37,769 nt of DNA, taken from Streptomyces sp. G44. Its GTDB lineage: Bacteria; Actinomycetota; Actinomycetes; Streptomycetales; Streptomycetaceae. The translations under genes were made by a program, and so were the position numbers. The notes beneath the pieces were generated by a model, which made no database searches, had not been told where the DNA came from, and saw nothing but the letters and a program-made list of their open reading frames with translations. Location: positions 1 to 37,769 of the forward strand of contig NZ_JAFEXF010000056.1 of NCBI RefSeq assembly GCF_016905445.1, read 5' to 3'. Shown in pieces: positions 22,626-30,160 of this stretch. Each line of letters begins with the position of its first letter. Position 1 is the first letter of the stretch.

Positions 22626-23684
22626 TCAGCCGGGCACGGTGACTTTACGGACCCGATGGCGGTCGGTCTCGGCGATGACGAGGTCACCCCCCGGCGTGAT
22701 GCGCACCGCCCGTGGATAGCGCAGCAGCACTCCGGCGGCCGGGCCGTCCTCCCGGTCCTCGCCGGGAGGTCCGCCGGCCACCGTCGCGATGCCGCCGTCC
22801 GGCAGGACGACGCGGACGCACTCGTTGAGGGAGTCGGCGATGTAGAGGTTGCCCTCGCCGTCCAGGTCGACGCCTCGTGGCTGGTGGAGCGGGGTGCCGG
22901 CGGCCGGGGCGCCGTCGTCGTCGTATCCGGGCTTCCCGGTTCCCGCCACTGTCGTGACCAGCCCGTCGGGCGACACCATGCGTATCCGGTGGGAGAAGCA
23001 GTCGGCGATGTACAGACGGCCCTCGGCGTCCGTCACGAGGTCGATGGGATGGTGCAGTTCGCCGGCGACGGCCGGCACGCCGTCCGGCCCCGGGCCCGGC
23101 TCGCCGGTTCCCGCCACGGTGGTGATGGTGCCGTCGGCGCCGATGGCACGGACCCGGTGGCCTTTCCACTCGGCGACGTACAGCGTCCCCGCGCCGTCCA
23201 GGGCCAGCCCCCTGGGCTCGTTGAGTGCCGCCCGGGTGGCCGGGCCGCCGTCTCCGCCGAATCCGGGCTCGCCGGTCCCCGCGACGGTGGTGATGGAACC
23301 GTCCGGCGCGATCCGCCGGACCCGGTGGTTCCAGTAGTCGGCGACGTACAGATGTCCCGCGGCGTCGCGGACCAGTCCCCCGGGCTCGTTGAGTGCCGCC
23401 CGGGTGGCCGGGCCGCCGTCTCCGCCGAATCCGGGCTCGCCGGTCCCCGCGACGGTGGTGATGGAACCGTCCGGCGCGATCCGCCGGACCCGGTGGCCCT
23501 TCCACTCGGCGACGTACAGGGCACCCGACGCGTCGGCCGCCAGGGCCCTGGGCTGGTTCAGGGCCGCCCGGCCGGCCGGCCCGCCGTCTCCCGTTGAGTC
23601 CGCCTCGCCGGTGCCGGCGATGGTGACGATGACATGGCCCGCCCTGTGCGCGGACCCGCTGCCCGTACGTGTGCTGCCCGTCAT
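22626..23684 (-). CDS. NHL-repeat beta-propeller protein
   Basis: The predicted product is 352 aa. About six NHL blades repeat a pattern of the type GTGEPGFGGDGGPA, LNEPRGLALD, LYVAEWKGHRVRRI and PDGSITTVAG. Such propellers bind partners or, in some lyases and lactonases, form an active site; no catalytic residues stand out. No signal peptide is seen. ATG 23684 was chosen for AGGAGGCGGG just upstream rather than starts further up the frame. Two neighbouring blades are encoded by a perfect 115-bp duplication (23214-23328 and 23382-23496). It is divergent from the MFS gene of the diaminopropionate cluster; whether it belongs to that cluster is unknown. Confidence 0.88.
   Translation of the reverse strand: MTGSTRTGSGSAHRAGHVIVTIAGTGEADSTGDGGPAGRAALNQPRALAADASGALYVAEWKGHRVRRIAPDGSITTVAGTGEPGFGGDGGPATRAALNEPGGLVRDAAGHLYVADYWNHRVRRIAPDGSITTVAGTGEPGFGGDGGPATRAALNEPRGLALDGAGTLYVAEWKGHRVRAIGADGTITTVAGTGEPGPGPDGVPAVAGELHHPIDLVTDAEGRLYIADCFSHRIRMVSPDGLVTTVAGTGKPGYDDDGAPAAGTPLHQPRGVDLDGEGNLYIADSLNECVRVVLPDGGIATVAGGPPGEDREDGPAAGVLLRYPRAVRITPGGDLVIAETDRHRVRKVTVPG
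23214..23496. repeat. Perfect 115-bp direct repeat inside the NHL gene
   Basis: Copies at 23214-23328 and 23382-23496 are identical over 115 bases, 168 bases (56 codons, one blade) apart. Other blades in the gene are diverged, so this duplication or gene conversion is recent. Confidence 0.9.
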
Positions 23685-24071
23685 ACCCGCCTCCTGGCCA
23701 AGGGTGGGAATGTCCATTCCGCCGCGCGCGCCGAGCGGCGTCGCGGATCGTCGACTCACCGTAGAGACCATTCGAGGACACCGGTAGAGAGCCCCCGATG
23801 AGGGCCGGGTGCTTTCCGGCCATCAGTCGCGCGGCTGCCGGGAAGCGCGCATCGCGCAGAGGACGGTTCATCGTACAGAGGCCGGTTTGGGGACCGTTGA
23901 TGATGCTCCAGAAGATATGACCGACCGCGCTTCCTCATCGACGGAGGCGGTCAGTGGTATGACACCGAAGCGGCTTTGATCGATTTCCCTTCTCCTGCTG
24001 CTCATGCCGGATCGCCCACACCCACTCGGCCCGGAATGCCATTCGTGCGCGGGCCACTCACGGGAACTGGC
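23685..24071. other. Divergent intergenic region NHL / MFS
   Basis: This stretch of 387 bases has no gene. It should contain promoters of both flanking genes; no clear -10/-35 pair or operator was identified. It is less GC-rich near 23890-23990. Confidence 0.6.
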
Positions 24072-25601
24072 ATGAAAACTCTTCGCGCATACCGCAGCTT
24101 TCCGCTCGTGGTACGGCTGCTGCTCATCAATCAGTTCGGGGTGGACATCGGGTTCTACCTCCTCATCCCCTTTCTGGTGACCTACCTCGGCCACGATCTG
24201 GGGCTCTCGGCGGCCCTGGTCGGACTGATCCTCGGCGTGCGGAACCTCAGCCAGCAGGGCCTGTTCGTGCTCGGCGGTTCCGCGGCCGACAGACTCGGCC
24301 CCCGCGGTGTCATCATCTGCGGCTGCATGCTGCGCACCGTGGGGTTCGCGCTGTTCGCGGCCGGGTCCGCCCTGCCGGTCCTGCTCACCGCCTCGGCGCT
24401 GAGCGGTCTGGCCGGAGCGCTGTTCTACCCGGCGGTGCGCACCTACCTGGCCCAGGAGGCCGGACCCCGCAGGGCCGAGGCCTTCGCCCTGCTCAACGTC
24501 TTCGCCACCGGCGGCTCACTGCTGGGGCTGGCCCTGGGCGGGGTGCTGCTCCTGGTCGACTTCCGCGTCTGCGCCCTCGTCGCCTCCGGTGTGTTCGCCG
24601 TCCTGACCCTGGCCCAGCTGTACGCGCTGCCCGCCCGTGAGGCCCCCCGCCGCGACACCACGGTCCGCAGGGACTGGCGGGAGGTTCTCGCCAACCGGCC
24701 GTTCCTCGCGTTCGCCGTCGCCATGGCGGGCATGAGCACCTTGGAGAACCAGGTGTACCTGCTGGTGCCCGAGGGCGCGCGCCAGGTGACGGGACGCCAG
24801 GAGGCGGCCGTCGCGGTGCTGATGATCGGGGCGCTGGCCAACCTGGTCTGGCAGTTGCGCGTCACCCGGGCACTGGCGCGGCGCGGCGGCGGCCCGGCAT
24901 GGATCGCCCGCGGCATCGTCCTGACGGCCTTCGGGTTCGTGCCGCCCCTGCTGGTGTGCGGGGCGGGGCACCCGGACGGCTGGGGCGCGGCGGCCCGCAA
25001 CGTCTGCCCGGTGATCGCCGGGGCGCTGCTGGTCTACGTCGGCATCATGATCGTGCATCCCCTGGTGATGGAGATGGTCCCCCGGTTCGGCCCGGCCCGG
25101 CTGACCGGCACCCATTTCGGCATCTTCTACGTCTTCTCCGGACTTGCCGCCGCCGGCGGCAACGCGCTCGTGGGCTGGACCCTCGACGTCGGCAGACGCA
25201 CCGGCCTGATGGTGCTGCCCTGGCTGTGCTGTCTGGTGCTGGGGCTGCTCTCGGCCACTGCCGTCACCTGGCTGCGCCGTACGAACGGGCTGCCTCCCAC
25301 GGGGGATTCGGCGCCGGCGCGGCGGCCGGCCGGGCATGGCGGCTCCGCCCCTGGCAGGCGTGCGTCAGTGGGGCGCCTGCGCCGGTCGCTCTCGTGCGGC
25401 CGGACCAGGGCCACGCAGTATCTGCCGCGCCACTGCCGGACGGTCCGCCGGGTCGTCTGTTGCCGGGGGTGCTGTTGCGGGGGGTGCCACGGCCGCCCGA
25501 GGTCCCGGGGCGTGTCCTGGTGGAGATCGGTGCCCTGGCGGCCTCGCGTGCGCACCGGATGCGGGTGCTGCCACGGACAGGCGCGGACCGGCGAGGCTTA
25601 A
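24072..25601 (+). CDS. MFS exporter, with an odd C-terminal tail
   Basis: Residues 1-402 form a complete 12-helix major facilitator with the loop 2-3 motif GGSAADRLGPRG. It resembles drug-efflux members such as MdtH and is the likely exporter of the cluster product. The ATG at 24072 starts MKTLRAYRSF; ATG 24036 is possible. From about residue 407 the 100-residue tail is rich in Arg and Cys and has poor third-position GC, while another frame over the same bases (about 25320-25610) has normal coding character. The true protein may end near 25300, with a frameshift or a gene remnant following. Confidence 0.85.
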   Translation: MKTLRAYRSFPLVVRLLLINQFGVDIGFYLLIPFLVTYLGHDLGLSAALVGLILGVRNLSQQGLFVLGGSAADRLGPRGVIICGCMLRTVGFALFAAGSALPVLLTASALSGLAGALFYPAVRTYLAQEAGPRRAEAFALLNVFATGGSLLGLALGGVLLLVDFRVCALVASGVFAVLTLAQLYALPAREAPRRDTTVRRDWREVLANRPFLAFAVAMAGMSTLENQVYLLVPEGARQVTGRQEAAVAVLMIGALANLVWQLRVTRALARRGGGPAWIARGIVLTAFGFVPPLLVCGAGHPDGWGAAARNVCPVIAGALLVYVGIMIVHPLVMEMVPRFGPARLTGTHFGIFYVFSGLAAAGGNALVGWTLDVGRRTGLMVLPWLCCLVLGLLSATAVTWLRRTNGLPPTGDSAPARRPAGHGGSAPGRRASVGRLRRSLSCGRTRATQYLPRHCRTVRRVVCCRGCCCGGCHGRPRSRGVSWWRSVPWRPRVRTGCGCCHGQARTGEA

Positions 25602-25612
25602 GAGGACGCTTC
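25320..25612 (+). pseudogene. Possible gene remnant or frameshifted tail after the MFS domain
   Basis: In a frame different from the MFS gene, the codons are strongly G/C-ending and read through segments such as APAPVALVRPDQGHAVSAA and GRVLVEIGALAASRAHRM. The VALVRPDQ piece resembles the C-terminal motif of aromatic-ring FAD monooxygenases. No start codon or full domain is visible. It could be a relic, or the real MFS C-terminus after a frameshift. Confidence 0.25.
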
Positions 25613-25678
25613 TCGTGCCGAATGCCGTGCCGAGTGCACCAAAAGCTCAGGGACAACAGCTGCCACTATGACGCCCAT

Positions 25679-25690
25679 CGGCATATGCCG
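25679..25690. promoter_or_regulatory. Palindrome CGGCATATGCCG upstream of the SbnA-like gene
   Basis: A perfect 12-bp palindrome lies in the 141-base gap between the MFS gene and the SbnA-like gene, about 55 bases before the latter's ATG. It could be an operator; nothing else supports it. Confidence 0.3.
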
Positions 25691-25742
25691 CCAATGAATG
25701 CGGGTGACATCGAGTGTGGCGCGTTCCCTTCCTTGTGCTGTC

Positions 25743-26897
25743 ATGAACAGCACCATAACCTGGGAATTGGAAGCGCTACAGCGATTCCTCCCCCAATCTC
25801 CGGTCCAGGCCAGACCTTGCCGCGGAGGCGTCTTGGAAATATTTCCGGATCGGTTTCCCGACGACTCGGGGCCTACGGATAGTTCTTGGTCTCCCAGCCC
25901 GGTGGTACCTCTGGGCATCATATTCGACGGCGCGCCCAGAACACTGTGGCTGAAACTCGAATCGCACAATCCCTATGGCTCCATCAAAGGGCGTACCGCG
26001 TTCGCACTCTGGCAGAGCGTGAAAGACCGCATCGATCCACGAATCGGTCTGATCGAGTCGACGTCGGGCAACCTCGGTCTCGCGCTGGCCGGGCTGGCGG
26101 CGTCCCTGCGCGTGCCGTTCACCGCCGTCGTGGATCCCCGGGTCAGTCCTTCGGTGCAGCACACCATGCGCGCCATGGGCGCCAGGGTCGTCGTGGTCGA
26201 CCAACCGGACGGAGCCGGCGGGTTCCTGCTCAACCGCCTCGCCCATGTCGCGCAGCGGGTGCGCCGCGAACCGGGTCTCGTCTGGCCCAACCAGTACACC
26301 AACCCGGCCAACCCCGCCGTCCACGCCCAGTGGACGGCACCGGAGCTGCGCACCCAGCTGCCCGCGAAGCCGGTGAGCGTCCTGGTCGCGGTCTCCACCG
26401 GCGGCACGCTGGCGGGTTTCCGCGACTACGTCTTCACCCACTCGCCGGCCTGGGAACTGATCGGGGTGGACGTCGTCGGCTCGGTGGCCCTGGGCGACGC
26501 ACACGGCGAACGTGTGCTTTCGGGAATCGGGGCGAGCCGCAGGTCGACCTTCCTGCCGCACGGCTACCGGCCCGCCGTGCACGTCGATCCGCCGGAAGCG
26601 GTCAGCGCCTGCCTGTGGCTGAAGGAGACGACCGGAATCGCCGTGGGCTCCAGTTCCGGCGCGCTCGTCGCGGCCGCTCTGCGGCTGTTCCGCGAGGACC
26701 CCGCACGCACCGACATCGTCTGCCTGTGCCCGGACGGCGGGGACCGCTACCTCGACACCGTCTACTCACCGCTGTGGCGTTCCCAGCACGACCTGGCCCC
26801 CGTGGACGTAGCCGCCGGAGTCACGGGCGGGGGACTCCTGGACGCGTCGGCGGCGACGGGACCCGATGCGACCGAGCCCGACGTGACGGTGAGGTGA
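25743..26897 (+). CDS. SbnA/VioB-like PLP enzyme (O-phosphoserine + Glu, first step to L-Dap)
   Basis: This 384-aa protein is of the cysteine-synthase fold. Visible are the PLP lysine Lys82 in NPYGSIKGR, the substrate loop ESTSGNLGLA (105-114), the phosphate loop STGGT (218-222), QYTNPANP and GSSSGALVA. In siderophore staphyloferrin B (SbnA) and viomycin-type pathways this enzyme joins O-phosphoserine and glutamate to an aminated intermediate that SbnB-type enzymes oxidise to L-2,3-diaminopropionate. The SbnB homologue two genes downstream makes that assignment strong. It has about 50 extra N-terminal residues. The start is uncertain: no clear ribosome site precedes ATG 25743 or ATG 25698. 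Seven bases separate its stop from the next gene. Confidence 0.9.
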   Translation: MNSTITWELEALQRFLPQSPVQARPCRGGVLEIFPDRFPDDSGPTDSSWSPSPVVPLGIIFDGAPRTLWLKLESHNPYGSIKGRTAFALWQSVKDRIDPRIGLIESTSGNLGLALAGLAASLRVPFTAVVDPRVSPSVQHTMRAMGARVVVVDQPDGAGGFLLNRLAHVAQRVRREPGLVWPNQYTNPANPAVHAQWTAPELRTQLPAKPVSVLVAVSTGGTLAGFRDYVFTHSPAWELIGVDVVGSVALGDAHGERVLSGIGASRRSTFLPHGYRPAVHVDPPEAVSACLWLKETTGIAVGSSSGALVAAALRLFREDPARTDIVCLCPDGGDRYLDTVYSPLWRSQHDLAPVDVAAGVTGGGLLDASAATGPDATEPDVTVR

Positions 26898-26904
26898 CGC
26901 TGAG

Positions 26905-27825
26905 TTGAGTACGCAGGAACGGGACTGGTACCAGCGTGCCGGCGTCCGCAGCGGCCCCCGGCGTCATCTGACGGACGAACTGGAGTCCGGGCGCGCCTTC
27001 TTCCCTCCGGCCCTGGTGCCCTACCTGGACCATCCGCTGGTGACGGAACTCGGCGAGGCGAGCCGGAGGGAACTCCTCGCCCGGCACCTCTTCCAGTACC
27101 TGGACTTCACGGCCCAGTTCGAGACACGTGTCGTGAACCGTGCCACGGAACGCATCGCCGGCAACCGGTGCGGCACCGACACGGATGTCGCCGTCCGGCT
27201 GGACGCGTACCGCATCTACTGCGACGAGGGGTACCACTCCCTCTACAGCCTGGACGTCGTCCAGCAGGTCTCGCGTGCTTCGGGGGTGCCGCAACTGCCG
27301 TACGACTTCGGCCCGTTCCTGCGGCGGCTCGACGCGGTCGGCACCGAGGCCCTGCCGTACGAGCCCGCCCTGGCCCAGCTGCTGCAAGTCGTGGTCTTCG
27401 AGACGCTGATCACCGCGGTGCTCAACGACATACCCAAGGATCGCGATGTGCTGACCGTCGTCCGGGACATCGTCAGGGACCACGCCAAGGACGAGGGCTG
27501 GCACCACGTGTTCTTCTCCCGCTTCTTCCGCGAGTTGTGGACGCAGGAGTCGGCGGGGTCGCGCGGCCGCATCGCGCGGTGCCTGCCCGACCTGATCCGG
27601 TGCAGCCTGCTCCCCGATCTGCGGCCGGTGCGCGCGTCGTTGACCGCCGCGGGCCTCGCGCCGTCCGCCGTCGAGGACGTCGTGCACGACTCCTATCCGT
27701 CGGCTTCGGTCGACCAAGGCATCCGCAGGGCGTCCCGGCACGCCGTGCGGCTCTTCGAGGAGGTCGGGGCCATGGCCGTGCCGGGCGGCGCCGAGGCATT
27801 CGAGGCGGCCGGTCTGCTGCCGTGA
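26905..27825 (+). CDS. AurF-type di-iron N-oxygenase
   Basis: This 306-aa protein has all seven metal ligands expected for the AurF family at nearly the expected spacing: Glu73, Glu108 and His111 (CDEGYH), Glu166 (VFETLIT), then His193, Glu197 and His200 (DHAKDEGWHH). The gaps of 35, 3, 27, 4 and 3 match AurF; one gap differs by two. AurF and CmlI oxidise amines to hydroxylamine, nitroso or nitro groups. In this operon the likely substrate is an amine of diaminopropionate or a derivative, which would be an aliphatic substrate for a family known mainly for arylamines. The TTG start is supported by GAGGTGA at the end of the previous gene. Confidence 0.9.
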   Translation: MSTQERDWYQRAGVRSGPRRHLTDELESGRAFFPPALVPYLDHPLVTELGEASRRELLARHLFQYLDFTAQFETRVVNRATERIAGNRCGTDTDVAVRLDAYRIYCDEGYHSLYSLDVVQQVSRASGVPQLPYDFGPFLRRLDAVGTEALPYEPALAQLLQVVVFETLITAVLNDIPKDRDVLTVVRDIVRDHAKDEGWHHVFFSRFFRELWTQESAGSRGRIARCLPDLIRCSLLPDLRPVRASLTAAGLAPSAVEDVVHDSYPSASVDQGIRRASRHAVRLFEEVGAMAVPGGAEAFEAAGLLP

Positions 27826-27864
27826 ACCGCGCGGGCCGACGGTGACGCAGACCGAGAGGTGACG

Positions 27865-29004
27865 ATGTCGGAGCAACTCCCCTTCTCTGCACAACGCCCT
27901 TCTTCCGAGCAGCTCCCCTTCTCCGAGCAGCTCCCCTCCTCCGAGCAGCTCCTCTTTCTCGACAGGGAAGCGGTGCTCGCCTGCCTCGCGCACGTGGATG
28001 TGTGCGAGGAGGTCGCACAGGTGCTGTGCCGGCACGCCGAGGGCCGGGTGGAACTGCCCGCCGAGGGCTACCTCCCCTGGGCCAACGGCGAGGGCGCGTA
28101 CTGCCGTTCGCTGGCCATGCTCGGCGCCGTGGATGTCGACGGCGGCCCCCCGCTGCGGGGGATGAAGCTCATCAACGCCGCGACGAGCAACCCGTCCCAC
28201 GGCAGGGAGCGGGCCGCGGGCCTGGTCATGCTCTTCGACCCGGACACCGCCCGGCCCCGGGTGCTGGCCGAGGCCGGTTGGCTGAGCGCGACCCGAACGG
28301 CCGCCTACACGATGGTCAGCCTGCGCCACCTCGGCCCCGAGCAGTGGGACGCGACGGCGTTCCTCGGCTGCGGGATGCTCGCCCGCGTGCACATCGGGCT
28401 GTTGGCCACGGTGTTCCCCGGCGTGACGCGCGTACATCTCTACGACACTGATCCACGGCGTGCCGGGGAACTTGCCGCCTGGGTCCGTGAACGGCACCCG
28501 CACTTCACCGTCCGCGTGGCACCGGGCGCCAAGGAGGCGGTGGCCGCCGCGCGGGTGGTGGTGACGACGACCACCGCCGACCGCGGCTATCTGCCGGCGG
28601 CCTGGCTCGCGCCCGGCACCTTCGTCGCCCATGTGTCCCTGGCCGACCTGCTGCCCGACGCGTTCCTGACGGCGCAGGGCGTCTTCGTGGACGACGTCGC
28701 CCTGGTGGCCGACAACCCGCGCAGAATCCTGGGGCAGTTGATGCGGGAGGGCCGGGTCACGGACCGACCGCCCACGGACCGCGATTCCCCGGACCCGGCC
28801 CAAGACCCGACCCGGGCCCGGGCCCGGGCCCTGAACGGCACCCTCGGTCAGGTCCTCATCGGCGAGCGGCCCCCCGTCCGCCCCACCACCTCCCATGTCA
28901 TCAGCAACCCCTTCGGCATGGCCGTCCTGGACGTCGGGCTGCTCGGCGCGGTGTACGGCGCCGCCGTCCGCCTGGGACTCGGCCGCACCCTGACCCTCTA
29001 CTGA
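27865..29004 (+). CDS. SbnB/VioK-like dehydrogenase (ornithine cyclodeaminase family; makes L-Dap)
   Basis: This 379-aa member of the ornithine cyclodeaminase/mu-crystallin family has a catalytic-region lysine in GMKLINAATSNP, LSATRTAAYT and the Rossmann glycine-rich turn FLGCGMLAR. SbnB-type members oxidise the aminated intermediate from SbnA to release L-2,3-diaminopropionate and 2-oxoglutarate. The ATG at 27865 (GAGAGG upstream) is preferred over a GTG six bases earlier. The first 30 residues are unusual: three tandem 18-bp repeats encode SEQLPF-type units. The stop codon lies in a 23-bp tandem duplication. It is separated from the SbnA homologue by the N-oxygenase gene. Confidence 0.92.
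   Translation: MSEQLPFSAQRPSSEQLPFSEQLPSSEQLLFLDREAVLACLAHVDVCEEVAQVLCRHAEGRVELPAEGYLPWANGEGAYCRSLAMLGAVDVDGGPPLRGMKLINAATSNPSHGRERAAGLVMLFDPDTARPRVLAEAGWLSATRTAAYTMVSLRHLGPEQWDATAFLGCGMLARVHIGLLATVFPGVTRVHLYDTDPRRAGELAAWVRERHPHFTVRVAPGAKEAVAAARVVVTTTTADRGYLPAAWLAPGTFVAHVSLADLLPDAFLTAQGVFVDDVALVADNPRRILGQLMREGRVTDRPPTDRDSPDPAQDPTRARARALNGTLGQVLIGERPPVRPTTSHVISNPFGMAVLDVGLLGAVYGAAVRLGLGRTLTLY
27904..27957 (+). repeat. Three 18-bp tandem repeats in the SbnB-like N-terminus
   Basis: Units at 27904-27921, 27922-27939 and 27940-27957 follow TCCGAGCAGCTCCCCTTC with few changes, and a related copy lies at 27868-27885. They encode repeated SEQLPF/SEQLPS units that precede the conserved domain. Confidence 0.85.
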
Positions 29005-29028
29005 ACCGCACCCTGACCCTCTGCTGAA
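28983..29028 (+). repeat. 23-bp tandem duplication across the SbnB-like stop codon
   Basis: Units 28983-29005 and 29006-29028 differ at one base (CTACTGAA versus CTGCTGAA). The second copy lies after the stop, in the short gap before the next gene. Confidence 0.85.
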
Positions 29029-29070
29029 CCGCCTCCCCCGCCCGCCTCCGCCTCCATCGAAAGGGACAGC

Positions 29071-30069
29071 ATGGACAACGACTTCGCCTGGTCCGGTCCC
29101 GCTCCCGCCCGCGGCCTGTTCTCCCTCGCCGAGCTGGAACCGGCCGTGATCCGGCAGCTGGCCGCGAGATCGGTGGAACTGTTCCGGGACGGGCGCGCGC
29201 ACGACCGGCCGCTGTCGGGCCGCGTCGCGGGTGTGCTGTTCACCAAGACCTCCACGCGCACGCGTACGGCCTTCACGGTCGGCGCCGTCCGGCTGGGCGC
29301 CGTTCCCGTCACCTACGGCCCGCAGGACCTGCAACTGAACACCGGCGAGTCGGTGGCCGACACGGGCCGCGTCCTGGGGAGCATGCTCGACCTCCTGGTC
29401 GCGCGCACCTCCGGCCCCCTGGAGGAATTGCGGGAGCTGTCCCGGCAGGGCGGTCTGCCGGTGATCAACGCGATGGCGGCCGAGGAGCACCCCACTCAGG
29501 GGGTGACCGACCTCGCCACCCTGCACCTGGCGCTCGGGGACCCGGCCGGTGTGAGCGTCCTCTACCTGGGCGAGGGCAACAACACGGCCGTCGCCCTGGC
29601 CCATGCGCTGGCGGCCGTACCGGGGGCGCGGGTCACCTTCAGCACCCCGCCCGGATACGGGCTGCCGGAAGGGGAGCTGGCGCGGGCGTCGCGCAGGGCC
29701 TCGGCGGTGGGCGCCACGCTGGAAGAGGTGCACGACCCTGCACTGTTGCCCGACCGTGTGGACGTCGTGTACACCACGCGCTGGCAGACGACGGGCACGG
29801 CGAAGCCCGACGCCGACTGGCGGGAGACGTTCCGCCCCTTCCATGTGGACGCCTCCCTGATGGCCCACTGGCCCGAGGCCCTGTTCCTGCACGACCTGCC
29901 CGCCCACCGCGGCGACGAGGTCGCCGGCGCCGTCCTGGACGGGCCCCGCTCCCTGGCCTGGACGCAGGCGGCCATGAAGCTCGCCGGAGCCATGGCCGTC
30001 CTGGAGTGGGTGAGCGGCCGGGACGGCGACGCCGACACGAAGCACGGCCGGGACACCGGCATGCGGTGA
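29071..30069 (+). CDS. Carbamoyltransferase of the OTCase family, candidate Dap carbamoyltransferase
   Basis: This 332-aa protein keeps the carbamoyl-phosphate site: STRTR (61-65) and HPTQ (140-143). The amino-acid side is changed. The OTCase Asp-x-x-x-SMG loop reads TTRWQTTG (235-242), and HCLP reads HDLP (274-277), losing the ornithine-binding Cys. Ornithine is therefore probably not the substrate. With SbnA and SbnB homologues next door, carbamoylation of L-2,3-diaminopropionate to 3-ureidoalanine (albizziine) is the best guess, as in viomycin-type clusters, where a family member acts on this substrate. N-hydroxylated diaminopropionate is another possible acceptor. AAAGGGA precedes the ATG. 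Confidence 0.88.
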   Translation: MDNDFAWSGPAPARGLFSLAELEPAVIRQLAARSVELFRDGRAHDRPLSGRVAGVLFTKTSTRTRTAFTVGAVRLGAVPVTYGPQDLQLNTGESVADTGRVLGSMLDLLVARTSGPLEELRELSRQGGLPVINAMAAEEHPTQGVTDLATLHLALGDPAGVSVLYLGEGNNTAVALAHALAAVPGARVTFSTPPGYGLPEGELARASRRASAVGATLEEVHDPALLPDRVDVVYTTRWQTTGTAKPDADWRETFRPFHVDASLMAHWPEALFLHDLPAHRGDEVAGAVLDGPRSLAWTQAAMKLAGAMAVLEWVSGRDGDADTKHGRDTGMR

Positions 30070-30160
30070 CGCGCCGTTCCCCGCGCGCACGCGGCCGCGT
30101 GCCGCGCACCGCACCTCTCCCCCGCCCGCCCGCCTTCACACGGATCGAGGCCCTCCCACC

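Noticed and set aside
26821..30114. A minus-strand open frame of more than 1000 codons
   Set aside because: It is a high-GC shadow of four well-recognised plus-strand genes. Its translation has no known domain and is rich in Gly, Arg and Gln.
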